DNA of 64,000 nt from Nitrosomonas sp. (GCA_019745325.1 JAIETK010000001.1:309969-373968); one strand, 5' to 3'. Positions 51,518 to 61,394 are shown, numbered from the stretch's first letter. The notes: generated from the letters alone by a model not told the origin. Numbers and translations are program-made.

Positions 51518-54184
51518 GTGTCTAGCTCACAAAGCTTTAGCGTCCGGTTTTTTTCACACTGGGCTATTTTTTCATACCGGTATGCGGTCTGGATTATTCT
51601 ATTAATCCTGGCGCTTACAACGTTCAGCACGCTTTATACCGCCGAAAATCTTGGCGTTCATACCGACACTACCGATATGCTCTCCGAGGAAGTTCCTTTC
51701 CGCGCAAACCATATCCGCTATATCCAATCATTTCCGCAGCATGAAGATACATTACTGCTTGCGCTGAATGCCCCTACTCCCGAGCAGGTGCATGAGGCTG
51801 CCAAAGCATTCACAGCTTTTCTGAATAATGATCATCCGCATTTCTCCGGTATTTATTATTTGGCGGGTGAGCCATTCCTCGAGAAAAACGGTTTATTTTT
51901 TAAAGACCTGGATGAGCTAACCCGCATTTCCGACTATCTGGCTGCGGCCCAACCGTTGATTGCCCGTATCGCGGAAAGCCCGACGCTTTATACGTTTTCT
52001 GCCGTCCTGACGGATGCTGCGGAGGAATTGCGCAAAGGCCGGAAACTCGATCTGGAATCCGTCTTCAGCGCTGTCAGCGCGACACTGGATGCCCGGATCG
52101 CGGGCCAATCCCGCGCTCTATCCTGGCAAGCCTTATTGGGCGGTGAAGCGCAAAAAAGCACCTATCAAGAACTGATCATCGCCAAACCCAAGCTAGACTA
52201 TTCGCAAATTTTTGCCGCGGAAGAGCCCATTGCCGCTATTCGTAGCGAAGCCGAAAAGATGGGATTTGCACCCGATGCGATAAAAAATCTGCGCATCACC
52301 GGTGAAGTGGCATTGGCACACGATGAACTCAACAGCGCGATGCACGGAGCTCAGGATGCCGGCCTGCTGGCATTGGTTCTGGTGGCTGTGGTGTTATTGC
52401 TGGCTTTTCGTTCAGCCGGTGCTATCGTCACGGTGATGATCGCTCTAATTCTCGGGTTATTATTGACGGCGGCATTTGCAACCGTTGCCGTCGGGCATCT
52501 CAATTTGATCTCAATCGCGTTTGCGGTGCTATATATCGGTCTTGGGGTCGACTATGCGATTCATTTCCTGCTGCGGCTGGAAGAACTGAGAGATCCTGAG
52601 CAATCTTTCTCGGAAGCGTTGAATCACACTGGCGGTGATATGGGTCAATCGCTGCTAGCCTGTGCGATCACAACAGCGATCGGTTTCTATGCTTTCATGC
52701 CGACCACGTATCGCGGTGTTGCTGAGCTGGGTCTGATTTCCGGCACCGGCATGTTGATCAGCTTCCTGATCACGATGACACTGATACCTGCGTTACAAAG
52801 AATTTTTCCGGTGAAGACAAGAAAATTACCGGACTCGGCCCAATCCATTAATCATGTATTGGATTTGCCCAGACATTCGCGCAAACTGGTCTATTTCTTG
52901 ACCGTGGCGGCGATTGCAGCTTCTATCTTGGCGCTGCCGAAAATCAGATTCGACTACAACTTACTGAATTTGAATAATCCTCGTGCGGAATCTGTGCAAA
53001 CATTCCAGGAATTGCTGGGGAGTACCGAAGATTCGCCGTGGCATATCAATATTTTGGTGAATGATTCTGAAGAAATCGAACCGATTGTGAAACGTGTCAG
53101 CGTGTTGCCGGAAGTTAAAAGCGTGATCAGCATGCTGGATCTGGTTCCGCAACAGCAAGAAGAGAAAAGCCTATTGATCGAAGAAATGGCGATGATTCTG
53201 GGGCCAGTGTCGTTTTCGCCAACGGCGTTTCTGATCGCCGATCACTATACGGTCGCGGAACAGCGGGGTGCGCTGGATCGGTTGAGAATCGCGCTTGAAC
53301 GTTTAGTCGGTGAACAGCCGGAGCACGCGGTCGCCAATTCTGCCCGGAAATTGCAGGCATCTCTTGCGAATTTATTGTTGCATTTGGAAAAATTTTCCAA
53401 TGCGAGCGATGGAGGTGATACAAAGGCCCGGATGCTTCGCGCGCTCAACGATGATTTATTAAGCTTATTGCCAGGCTCGATTCAACGCCTGCAATTGGCG
53501 CTTTCGGCGCAACCGTTCGGCGAAGATGCGCTACCCGTATCGATCAAGGAGCTCTGGCAGGGCAGCGACGGCGTTTATCGCATTGCTGTTTACCCGCAGG
53601 AAAACATCAATGATAACGATGCGCTGCGCCGGTTTGTCCGTGCCGTGCAAGAAATCGCGCCGTCTGCCACCGGGATTCCGGTGATTAGCTTGGAAGCCGG
53701 CGAAGCTGTCGTGGATGCTTTTATCCATGCGTTTACTTTGGCGCTATTGGGTGTTGTCGTGGCGCTGTGGATTATGCTCAGAAGCATCGCTTCGACGGCG
53801 CTGGTATTGATACCGTTACTGTTGTCAGCGTTGTTCACCTGCGCCGGTACCGTTTTGCTGGATTTGCCTTTCAATTTTGCCAATATCATTGCGTTGCCGC
53901 TGCTACTCGGCATCGGTATCGACAGTAGCTTGCACATGGTGCACCGGAGCCGTTCCGGCGTTGTTTATGAAAGCCTGTTGCATACCAGTACCGCGCGCGC
54001 CATTTTTTATAGCGCATTGACCACTCTGGTTGGATTCGGCAGCCTGGTTTTTTCCATGCACCAGGGGACTTCCAGCATGGGGCTGTTGTTGACGATCGGT
54101 TTGCTGATAACGATTGTTTGCGTACTGATTATTTTACCGGTATTGCTGCAGTCGGCAGACAAGCAACAAGGAAATCCTGCGTAA
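51518..54184 (+). CDS. hpnN: HpnN, RND/MMPL-family hopanoid transporter
   Basis: 888 residues, GTG start at 51518 without a strong SD. The layout is that of a 12-helix RND/MMPL exporter: TM1 (WIILLILALTTFSTL), a large periplasmic loop, a TM cluster around 280-430 with the SSD-type LYIGLGVDYAIHFLLRLEEL, a second loop, and TM 730-870 with LPLLLGIGIDSSLHMVH. HpnN moves hopanoids to the outer membrane. It is the last gene of hpnH-hpnB-hpnM-hpnN and is convergent with the methyltransferase below. Confidence 0.92.
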   Translation: MSSSQSFSVRFFSHWAIFSYRYAVWIILLILALTTFSTLYTAENLGVHTDTTDMLSEEVPFRANHIRYIQSFPQHEDTLLLALNAPTPEQVHEAAKAFTAFLNNDHPHFSGIYYLAGEPFLEKNGLFFKDLDELTRISDYLAAAQPLIARIAESPTLYTFSAVLTDAAEELRKGRKLDLESVFSAVSATLDARIAGQSRALSWQALLGGEAQKSTYQELIIAKPKLDYSQIFAAEEPIAAIRSEAEKMGFAPDAIKNLRITGEVALAHDELNSAMHGAQDAGLLALVLVAVVLLLAFRSAGAIVTVMIALILGLLLTAAFATVAVGHLNLISIAFAVLYIGLGVDYAIHFLLRLEELRDPEQSFSEALNHTGGDMGQSLLACAITTAIGFYAFMPTTYRGVAELGLISGTGMLISFLITMTLIPALQRIFPVKTRKLPDSAQSINHVLDLPRHSRKLVYFLTVAAIAASILALPKIRFDYNLLNLNNPRAESVQTFQELLGSTEDSPWHINILVNDSEEIEPIVKRVSVLPEVKSVISMLDLVPQQQEEKSLLIEEMAMILGPVSFSPTAFLIADHYTVAEQRGALDRLRIALERLVGEQPEHAVANSARKLQASLANLLLHLEKFSNASDGGDTKARMLRALNDDLLSLLPGSIQRLQLALSAQPFGEDALPVSIKELWQGSDGVYRIAVYPQENINDNDALRRFVRAVQEIAPSATGIPVISLEAGEAVVDAFIHAFTLALLGVVVALWIMLRSIASTALVLIPLLLSALFTCAGTVLLDLPFNFANIIALPLLLGIGIDSSLHMVHRSRSGVVYESLLHTSTARAIFYSALTTLVGFGSLVFSMHQGTSSMGLLLTIGLLITIVCVLIILPVLLQSADKQQGNPA

Positions 54185-54195
54185 CCGTTTTCCGG

Positions 54196-55458
54196 TTAGT
54201 GATCGCCAGCGTGCTCCAGCGCTGCAGCAAAAAAGCCGTCGGTTTGATGCTGCTTAGGAAACAATTGCAAGAATTCGCCGGTATCCAAAGGGATTTTTTG
54301 CTGCGCCAGGATTTCGGCGCAATTCAGGAGTCTGAATTGCGGGTGTGTGTCAAGAAAAACCTGCACCACTTGCTGGTTTTCTTCCGGCAGAAAGCTGCAG
54401 GTGGCATATACCAAGCGTCCGCCCGGTTTGAGCAAAGCCGAAGCGGCAGTCAGAATTGCCGCTTGTTTAGCCTTCAGTTCCTCAATGCTTTGCGGTGACT
54501 GGCGCCATTTCAAGTCGGGGTTGCGGCGCAACGTGCCAAGCCCGCTGCATGGCGAATCGACCAATACCCGGTCAATCTTTCCGGATAAGCGTTTGATCTT
54601 AAGATCGTTCTCGTTTTCTATCCGTTGCGCGTGCAGATTCGACAAACCGGAACGCTTGAAGCGCGGCTTCAGGTTGTTCAGCCGTTTTTCTGATACATCA
54701 AAAGCATACAGTCGCCCTTTGGAATTCATCAGAGCTCCCAGCAATAACGATTTGCCGCCGGCTCCGGCGCAGAAATCAACGATCATTTCGCCGCGTTTGG
54801 GCGCCAGCAAATAACCCAGTAATTGACTGCCTTCGTCTTGAACTTCGATTTTTCCCGATAAAAACAAGGCATGGCGATTAATCGCCGGTTTACCGGTCAA
54901 ACGGATACCGCATGGCGAATAGAGCGCCGCTTGTGCCGGAATGCCTTCTTGCTGAAAGATGTCAAGCACTTCGGCGCGTTTTGCGAGCAGCGTATTTACT
55001 CGCAAATCAAGCGGTGCGGGCTTTTGCAGCGATAAGCCGAGATCCAGAATTTCGTTATCAGGCATAAACGCCTGCAATTTTTCCACGAGCCACACCGGGA
55101 ATTCCGCTTGAATCGCCAGCGGCAAAGTATCCACTTTAACGGCCTTGATTTCTGTGAGCCAACTTGCTTCCGTTTCGCTCACCAGGGGCGCCAGTTCACG
55201 CAAATTGATTCCTTGAAACTTGGCGAGATAAGCCAATACGAGCGCACGGGGGGTCGGCAGCTCCGTCAGGCTTTCGAGAAAAAAACGGTGGCGCAGAATG
55301 CCAAAAACCGTTTCAGCAATGACAGTGCGATCTTGCGCGCCCAGCATGGCATGATCCTGAAAATGACGCCGCAGGATTGCATCGGCAGGGTATTCCAAGG
55401 GCAGCACGGCACGCGCGGCAACAACCACTGCGTCAAATTGAGAAGGAGTTAAGCGCAT
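54196..55458 (-). CDS. RsmB/RsmF-type RNA m5C methyltransferase
   Basis: 420 residues: an N-terminal NusB-like RNA-binding region and a C-terminal RCMT domain with the SAM motif IVDFCAGAGGKSLLLGAL, the catalytic Cys in VDSPCSGLGTLRRNPDLKW and the second Cys in YATCSFLPEENQQVV. Both active-site cysteines are present. It is related to 16S rRNA C967 methyltransferase RsmB but shorter and with a different N-terminus, so the target base is uncertain. Confidence 0.85.
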   Translation of the reverse strand: MRLTPSQFDAVVVAARAVLPLEYPADAILRRHFQDHAMLGAQDRTVIAETVFGILRHRFFLESLTELPTPRALVLAYLAKFQGINLRELAPLVSETEASWLTEIKAVKVDTLPLAIQAEFPVWLVEKLQAFMPDNEILDLGLSLQKPAPLDLRVNTLLAKRAEVLDIFQQEGIPAQAALYSPCGIRLTGKPAINRHALFLSGKIEVQDEGSQLLGYLLAPKRGEMIVDFCAGAGGKSLLLGALMNSKGRLYAFDVSEKRLNNLKPRFKRSGLSNLHAQRIENENDLKIKRLSGKIDRVLVDSPCSGLGTLRRNPDLKWRQSPQSIEELKAKQAAILTAASALLKPGGRLVYATCSFLPEENQQVVQVFLDTHPQFRLLNCAEILAQQKIPLDTGEFLQLFPKQHQTDGFFAAALEHAGDH

Positions 55459-55497
55459 GAATTTTATTAAATGTCTTAGATCAATTACGGGGTAGGA

Positions 55498-56214
55498 TTA
55501 ACGTCCTGGTTTATAGCTGATATTAATTCGTTTGGCTATTTTCTCGATTTCACGGCCGTTTTCTTCGACCGAAACGATGCGCACCGGCAGCATGTGATTG
55601 TTCAAGGCCAGCCATATTTTTCTTTTAAGCTTGGAGCCTTTTTCTTCCTGCCGGGTTAATGCGATCGTTTTGATTGCACCCATTGGTGTATCGAGGGTTT
55701 CTTCGGTCAAGGTGAAATGTGATAACCGTAAACTATGACCATCGGTGACGTAACGTTCCACATGCTTTTTAGGAATCGCAGCAAATATGAAGTTATACGA
55801 GAAACTCAAACGATCCAGCGTACCGTACGGTAGTTTCTGCGTGATCTCGTGACCCATGTGACTGAGCGCAATGCTGTGATCTGCCCAATCGAAAACAGCC
55901 AGGCTGGGTGTTTCTTTTCCGCGCTTTTCGTAAGCGCGGGCCGGCTGCAAGCCTTGTTCAAAAACAAAACCTTCGCTATGACGAACGATTCTATTCGGCT
56001 CGATCAACTTGTACATGCCGGTCGCCTGTGCAACGCTATTAATCGTATAACGATAGTGATCGCCGGTATGATGAATTTCCATGACTTCATGGATTTCACC
56101 TTCGCCGATATCGGTTATCACGTGATAGTTGATTTCAATCCGGGACGGTATTTCCGTCGCGCAAACCGGAGAACCGAGCAGCCATAGAATTAAAAATAAT
56201 GCCGCACGTTTCAT
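55498..56214 (-). CDS. DUF3108 secreted/periplasmic protein
   Basis: 238 residues with a signal peptide (MKRAALFLILWLLGSPVCA) and a beta-rich body typical of DUF3108 (YHVITDIGEGEIHEVMEI, SFSYNFIFAAIP, KIWLALNNHMLPVRIV). The start overlaps the purN stop by 4 bases (ATGA), so it is the third gene of purM-purN-DUF3108. The association is common in betaproteobacteria, but the function is unknown. Confidence 0.85.
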   Translation of the reverse strand: MKRAALFLILWLLGSPVCATEIPSRIEINYHVITDIGEGEIHEVMEIHHTGDHYRYTINSVAQATGMYKLIEPNRIVRHSEGFVFEQGLQPARAYEKRGKETPSLAVFDWADHSIALSHMGHEITQKLPYGTLDRLSFSYNFIFAAIPKKHVERYVTDGHSLRLSHFTLTEETLDTPMGAIKTIALTRQEEKGSKLKRKIWLALNNHMLPVRIVSVEENGREIEKIAKRINISYKPGR

Positions 56215-56849
56215 TCGGATAACTCCGGTGAATAGAGCGCTGTTTCGATGACGCCGGCATTCAACACTTCCACGCGGTTATCGGTCAGCCGGATGCAGCC
56301 GTCCATAAACCAGCGCACTGCTTGCGGGTAAATGCGGTGTTCCAGTGCCAACACACGGTTAGCCAGCGTTTGTTCGGTGTCGCCTGGTAATACCGGGATC
56401 GCGGCTTGAATTACGATCGGCCCATGGTCCAGCGCCGGTGTAACGAAATGAACCGTGCAACCGTGGATCTTGACGCCTTCTTGCAATGCTCGCGCGTGAG
56501 TGCCCAGACCGGGAAACGCCGGGAGTAAGGAAGGGTGAATATTCATTAACCGGCCCTGATAACGTTGTACAAAGCAATCGCTCAGTATACGCATGAAACC
56601 GGCCAGTGCAACCAATTCCGGGTTGCAGGCATCAATTTTTTCCGCCAAGGCGGCATCAAAAGTTTCCCGATCCGGAAAAGAGCGGTGATCCAGAACAGCC
56701 GTTGCAACGCCATGCTTTCTGGCAATTTCCAGCCCGGCTGCATTGGGATTATTAGAGATCACCGTAATGCTATCCAAAGGATAACCGGCTTCCAGCAGCG
56801 CTTGCATATTGCTGCCGCGGCCTGAAATCAGGATCACTAAAGATTTCAT
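56211..56849 (-). CDS. purN: Phosphoribosylglycinamide formyltransferase
   Basis: 212 residues: VILISGRGSNMQALLEAG, ISNNPNAAGLEIA, the active-site NIHPSLLPAFPGLGTHARAL with catalytic His, and VTPALDHGPIVIQAAIPV with the catalytic Asp. It transfers formyl from 10-formyl-THF to GAR in purine synthesis. It lies 17 bases after purM. Confidence 0.95.
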   Translation of the reverse strand: MKSLVILISGRGSNMQALLEAGYPLDSITVISNNPNAAGLEIARKHGVATAVLDHRSFPDRETFDAALAEKIDACNPELVALAGFMRILSDCFVQRYQGRLMNIHPSLLPAFPGLGTHARALQEGVKIHGCTVHFVTPALDHGPIVIQAAIPVLPGDTEQTLANRVLALEHRIYPQAVRWFMDGCIRLTDNRVEVLNAGVIETALYSPELSE

Positions 56850-56866
56850 CGGGGGACGATCAATTA

Positions 56867-57925
56867 CTACACCAATACGGTAGCTGCTTGATTAATCATA
56901 CGCGGTTTAATTTCACCGATTTGCCAAGCGGTTTCGCCATTCGCACGCAAACTGTTGAGTGCATCAGCCACATGCTCGGGCGCGACCACGACGATCATGC
57001 CGATACCGCAATTAAACACACGCGCCATTTCCGCATCTTCCACGTTGCCTTGTTGTTGCAGCCATTGAAACAGCGGCGGCATCCGCCAAGTGTCTTTTTG
57101 TAAAACCGCCGTGAGCGAATCCGGCAAAATGCGCGGCACATTTTCCACCAATCCGCCGCCGGTAATGTGGGCCAAGCCTTTTACCGGCAATCCCTTGATT
57201 AATGCCAGCACCGGTTTCACATAAATGCGCGTTGGCGCCATGATGGCATCGGCCAGTGTTTGACCGTGAAAATTCATCGATAAATCGGCGCGGCTGTTTT
57301 CGATAATTTTACGAATCAGCGAATAGCCGTTCGAATGCGCGCCGCTTGATGCAATGCCCAACACGCAATCGCCGGCTGTGATCGACGCCCCGCTGATGAT
57401 TTGATCTTTCTCGACAGCACCCACGGCAAACCCGGCCAAATCGTATTCATCATGCGGATACATACCCGGCATCTCCGCCGTTTCACCGCCGATCAAAGCG
57501 CAGCCGGCCAGTTCGCAACCTCTAGCGATGCCGCTGACCACTTGGGTCGCAGTTTCCACATTCAATTTGCCACAGGCGAAATAATCCAGGAAAAACAGCG
57601 GTTCCGCGCCTTGCACCAGAATATCGTTAACGCTCATCGCCACCAGATCGATGCCGATGGTGTCGTGGCGATTGAGCTGGAACGCCAGCTTCAGCTTGGT
57701 GCCCACGCCATCGGTGCCGGATACCAGCACCGGATTGCGGTATTGCTTGGAAATCTCGAACAACGCGCCGAAACCGCCGATGCCGGTTAGAACTTCGGGG
57801 CGTAAGGTACGCTTGGCAAGTGGTTTGATATTTTCCACCAGGCGATCGCCGGCATCGATATCGACGCCGGCGTCGCGATAAGAAAGATGATGAGTATCAG
57901 GGTGATTGGAATTGCTGGAAGTCAA
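56867..57925 (-). CDS. purM: Phosphoribosylformylglycinamidine cyclo-ligase
   Basis: 352 residues, full AIRS length: [18 protein letters not shown] at the start, [51 protein letters not shown] and [13 protein letters not shown]. It closes the imidazole ring (FGAM to AIR). First gene of the purM-purN-DUF3108 unit. Confidence 0.96.
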   Translation of the reverse strand: MTSSNSNHPDTHHLSYRDAGVDIDAGDRLVENIKPLAKRTLRPEVLTGIGGFGALFEISKQYRNPVLVSGTDGVGTKLKLAFQLNRHDTIGIDLVAMSVNDILVQGAEPLFFLDYFACGKLNVETATQVVSGIARGCELAGCALIGGETAEMPGMYPHDEYDLAGFAVGAVEKDQIISGASITAGDCVLGIASSGAHSNGYSLIRKIIENSRADLSMNFHGQTLADAIMAPTRIYVKPVLALIKGLPVKGLAHITGGGLVENVPRILPDSLTAVLQKDTWRMPPLFQWLQQQGNVEDAEMARVFNCGIGMIVVVAPEHVADALNSLRANGETAWQIGEIKPRMINQAATVLV

Positions 57926-58210
57926 GTTGAACTCTCAAACGAATAAAGGGTTTGCATTACGCGCAAGCGCAATTTTACCGCAAATGCCCGGCCCGTATGG
58001 CACGGAAATTAGCGATCAGCATTGCTTAATTAATTTACTTTACTTCAGTACTCCAAGGGATTAGACTGATAATTCAACTGAAGATATGTTATTAAGTTCA
58101 TGATAGATTGGATATTTCTGTAATTTTTACCGGCTGGTGTAACGCTCAAGGCCCGGTGTTGACGCTGTACCCGTGAAGCAATTGATCCACTTAATTTTTG
58201 GAGATTAAAA

Positions 58211-59065
58211 ATGAAATCAATTCATGGTCTAGGTTTAGGTTGGCACAGAGATTTACCGGACATGCGCGATCATACGCAATCAACCGAATCCGTTGCCAAG
58301 GTGTTGGCGAAATCGTCGCCGTTGAAAAAAGCAGCCAAAGCGTTACCGGCCAGCGTCGACTTGCGCAAATATTGCTCGCCGATCGAGGATCAGGGATCGA
58401 TCGGTTCTTGCACCGCGCATGCCGGGGTGGGTATGGTCGAATATTTTGAACGCCGCGCTTTCGGCAAGCACATCGACGCATCACGCCTGTTTCTCTACAA
58501 AGTCACACGTCAATTGATCGGTTTTACCGGTGACGACGGCGCCTACTTGCGCGACACCATGAAAGCGCTGGTATTGTTCGGCGTGCCGCCGGAAAAATAT
58601 TGGCCGTACGACGTCAAACGCTTCAACGACGATCCTTCCAGCTTTTGTTTCTCTTATGCGCAGAGTTATCAAGCGATCAATTATTACCGGCTCGATCCGC
58701 CCGGCACTTCAACCAGCACATTGCTGGCAAATGTCAAAAAAAGCCTGGCAGCCAATCTCCCGGCGATGTTCGGTTTCTCCGTCTATAGCTCGATGCCCGG
58801 CGGCGGTGATGGGAAAGGTGAAATTCCGTATCCCGGCAAGGGCGACACGCTGGAAGGCGGTCATGCAGTACTGGCTGTCGGCTACGACGACCAGAAAAAA
58901 ATCGGCTCCACCAAAGGCGCGTTATTAATCCGCAACTCATGGGGAAGGGATTGGGGCGATCACGGCTATGGCTGGTTGCCGTACGCGTACATTGAGGATG
59001 GGTTGGCCGACGACTTCTGGTCGCTGGTCAAAGCGGAATTTGTCGATAGCGATTTGTTTAAATAA
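58211..59065 (+). CDS. Papain-like (C1A) cysteine peptidase
   Basis: 284 residues; the ATG is preceded by TTGGAG. The complete papain active site is present: Q61 in EDQGSIGSCTAHAG with C67, H218 in LEGGHAVLAVGYDD and N242 in IRNSWGRDWGDHG. No N-terminal signal peptide or inhibitory ERFNIN-type prodomain is evident; about 48 residues precede the mature-like domain. Cytoplasmic, or exported by a non-Sec route, is inferred. The gene stands alone, and its substrate is unknown. Confidence 0.88.
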   Translation: MKSIHGLGLGWHRDLPDMRDHTQSTESVAKVLAKSSPLKKAAKALPASVDLRKYCSPIEDQGSIGSCTAHAGVGMVEYFERRAFGKHIDASRLFLYKVTRQLIGFTGDDGAYLRDTMKALVLFGVPPEKYWPYDVKRFNDDPSSFCFSYAQSYQAINYYRLDPPGTSTSTLLANVKKSLAANLPAMFGFSVYSSMPGGGDGKGEIPYPGKGDTLEGGHAVLAVGYDDQKKIGSTKGALLIRNSWGRDWGDHGYGWLPYAYIEDGLADDFWSLVKAEFVDSDLFK

Positions 59066-59266
59066 TCATTTTTAAGAGTTTCATAGATAAAAACATTGTA
59101 ATCAATAAGTTATTCTCTATTTTGGTGAATGGAAAGCGAGTGGCTTCGGTATCTAAGATTAGTTTTGTGAATTTTATGTAAATTTCTTGTGAATATTTTG
59201 TGAACTTTTGTGATTCCTGGTTGCCTCATTATTTGTTTTTAACTGACTATCAATGAGGAGAAAATC

Positions 59267-59344
59267 TTGGAAAGATTAGGAAATGCTTATTTTGCAATTA
59301 TGTTTATTCTGTTTATGCTGATTACACTGGAATCATTCTCGTAA
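59267..59344 (+). CDS. 25-residue single-span membrane peptide (candidate)
   Basis: A TTG-initiated short ORF follows an excellent Shine-Dalgarno (ATGAGGAGAAAATC). The product is one hydrophobic helix (AYFAIMFILFMLITLESFS) after a short polar N-terminus LERLGN. A Rho-independent terminator follows 22 bases after the stop. SD, ORF and terminator together make a self-contained gene, too short for standard ORF callers. Small membrane peptides of this kind act as regulators of membrane complexes or as type I toxins. Confidence 0.5.
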   Translation: MERLGNAYFAIMFILFMLITLESFS

Positions 59345-59365
59345 GCAGTAATCGTTGATTTGAAA

Positions 59366-59400
59366 TAGAGCATTTGCATAAAAAATGCTCTATTTTTTAT
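59366..59400 (+). terminator. Rho-independent terminator of the small membrane peptide
   Basis: AGAGCATTT / AAATGCTCT (about 59367-59375 and 59383-59391) with a short A-rich loop is followed by ATTTTTTAT. Confidence 0.85.
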
Positions 59401-59529
59401 GCTTTCCCGCGCAGCAGCAGTAGAGTTCAAATCCGGTATGAAATCGTGCCGCATCCATGTAAAAAAGCCACAGGCATGCCGTCCAACCATCGCTAAATTG
59501 GAGATGCTTCGCTTAAGAGGCTATCCGTT

Positions 59530-59677
59530 TGGGAAGCGCTGATTAATTCAACGAACGTGATGAAGGGCGAGGTGCACGGAACGCAATAACCGAGACATAT
59601 CAGCCTGATAGGCGAGGGAGTGAGTACCGCGCAACGAAGCAATTCGCTCGTGCAGTCAATTAATCAGCTCTTCCTTA
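59530..59677. mobile_element. Miniature inverted-repeat element, family 3, copy 2
   Basis: GGGAAGCGCTGATTAATT at the left and AATTAATCAGCTCTTCC at the right bound ~115 bases related to 46097-46245 (both contain GATGTG/GATGAAGG-type and GATAGGCGAG blocks and CAATTAATCAG). No ORF is present. Confidence 0.78.
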
Positions 59678-59991
59678 GCGCTTGCGTGGGATACTGGTAT
59701 ATCCTTGTCATTCGCGCCTATTGCGGCTTTCTAAAAAAATGAAATTTCCTTTGGGAAGGTTGTTTCTCGAAGGATTGCATCATTTGCATCTAAATCCATT
59801 GGTTTTGCGTCTTGGGATTTTTCTTTCATTCAAATCGCCTCATGTTTTTAACAGCAAAAATATGTGCAAGAATGGTATGATCTGCGCTAATTTTTATTGT
59901 TCTAATACGGTTTTGCAGTAGTTTTTCTGGGTGGGGTCAATTAATCATTTTTCCAGCGTTGCTGGCTGGTTTTCCAACACCGGGGTAGTTC
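59676..59991. other. Upstream region of hpnO
   Basis: 316 bases, A+T-rich. A 79-codon open frame here (59682-59921) has no SD, no recognisable fold and crosses low-complexity sequence, so I do not call it. No clear promoter is seen. Confidence 0.4.
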
Positions 59992-61386
59992 ATGTCTTTC
60001 AGTATCGCCAATTTGTTAGCCCAGCATCGTACCGACAAGTTTGATCTGCACGAGCAGTATCTGAATGCGCAGATGGTGCGGGTGCTGAAGACGATCGGTT
60101 ACGATCGCAACTATCAGCGTGCGGTGGGGCAATATTTATACGACGAGCAAGGCAACGAGTATCTCGATTTGTTGAGCGGTTTCGGCGTGTATGTATTCGG
60201 GCGCAATCATCCGGTGATCGTCAATGCGTTGAAAGAAGTGCTGTCGCTGGAAATGCCGGATTTGGTGCAGATGGATGTGTCGATCCTGAGCGGCTTGCTG
60301 GCGAAGGAGATTCTGGCAACGGTGCCGGACAATCTGGAACGCGCGTTCTTTTGTAATTCCGGTACCGAAGCGGTGGAAGCGGCGATCAAATTCGCGCGCT
60401 ACGTTACCAAGCGCAACCGTATCGTTTGCTGCGACCATGCCTATCACGGCTTGACGATGGGCGCGCTGTCTCTGAACGGCGAGCAGATTTTCAAGGACGG
60501 CTTCGGCCCGCTGCTGCAAGACTGCGGTTCGGTGCCTTTTAACGATCTGGCGGCTTTGGAACAAGCGCTGAGCGGCCGCAATGTTGCGGCATTCGTGGTT
60601 GAACCGATTCAGGGCAAGGGCGTCAACATTCCGGACAATAATTATCTGCCCGAAGTCGAGCGGTTGTGCAAAAAATACGGCACGATGTTTGTCGCCGATG
60701 AAATCCAGACCGGCCTGGGCCGTACCGGCACATTCTGGGCGATTGAGCATTGGGGCGTGAAGCCCGACATGATTTGCATGGCGAAAGCGTTGTCCGGTGG
60801 TTTCGTGCCGGTCGGCGCGGTGGTGATGACGCAGCAGATCATGGAAAGCGTGTTTAACCGCATGGATCGCGCGGTGGTGCGCGGTTCGACGTTCTCCAAA
60901 AACAACATGGCGATGGCCGCGGGGCTGGCAAGCCTGGAAGTCATCAGAACCGAGAAGCTGGTCGAGAACAGCGCCAGGATCGGCGCGGACATCATCGGAC
61001 GGATCAATGCTTTAACCGGGCAATACGAATTTTTGAAAGAAGCGCGCGGCAAGGGTTCGATGATCGCGGTGGAATTCAAATCGCCCAGCAGTTTCTCTCT
61101 CAAAGCCGCATGGATGATGCTGGAAGCGGCCAACAAAGGGTTGTTCTGCCAGATGATCACCATTCCGCTGTTCAAAGAGCATCGCATCCTGACGCAAGTC
61201 GCCGGGCACGGCATGAACGTCATCAAGTTGTTGCCGCCGTTGATTCTGACGCAACAGGATTGCGACCGTGTCGTGCAGGCATTGACTGAAACCATTGCCG
61301 ATACCCATCAAGTGCCGGGTTCGATTTGGGAGCTCGGCAAAAATCTCGCCAGCCATGCGTTGAAATCCAAAGCCGGTCAGAATTAA
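59992..61386 (+). CDS. hpnO: HpnO, class III aminotransferase of hopanoid synthesis
   Basis: 464 residues, PLP fold type I, class III: FFCNSGTEAVEAAIKFARYV, HAYHGLTMGALSLNG, FVADEIQTGLGRTGTFWA and ICMAKALSGGFVPVGA with the PLP lysine. The N-terminal extension (ANLLAQHRTDKFDLHEQYLN) and length fit HpnO, which makes 35-aminobacteriohopanetriol from the hopanoid side-chain aldehyde; this is family-based inference. It lies 5.8 kb from hpnN rather than in that operon. Confidence 0.82.
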   Translation: MSFSIANLLAQHRTDKFDLHEQYLNAQMVRVLKTIGYDRNYQRAVGQYLYDEQGNEYLDLLSGFGVYVFGRNHPVIVNALKEVLSLEMPDLVQMDVSILSGLLAKEILATVPDNLERAFFCNSGTEAVEAAIKFARYVTKRNRIVCCDHAYHGLTMGALSLNGEQIFKDGFGPLLQDCGSVPFNDLAALEQALSGRNVAAFVVEPIQGKGVNIPDNNYLPEVERLCKKYGTMFVADEIQTGLGRTGTFWAIEHWGVKPDMICMAKALSGGFVPVGAVVMTQQIMESVFNRMDRAVVRGSTFSKNNMAMAAGLASLEVIRTEKLVENSARIGADIIGRINALTGQYEFLKEARGKGSMIAVEFKSPSSFSLKAAWMMLEAANKGLFCQMITIPLFKEHRILTQVAGHGMNVIKLLPPLILTQQDCDRVVQALTETIADTHQVPGSIWELGKNLASHALKSKAGQN

Positions 61387-61394
61387 ATCTATCG

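Noticed and set aside
59682-59921. 79-codon ORF upstream of hpnO
   Set aside because: No SD, no recognisable domain, crosses low-complexity A+T-rich DNA.
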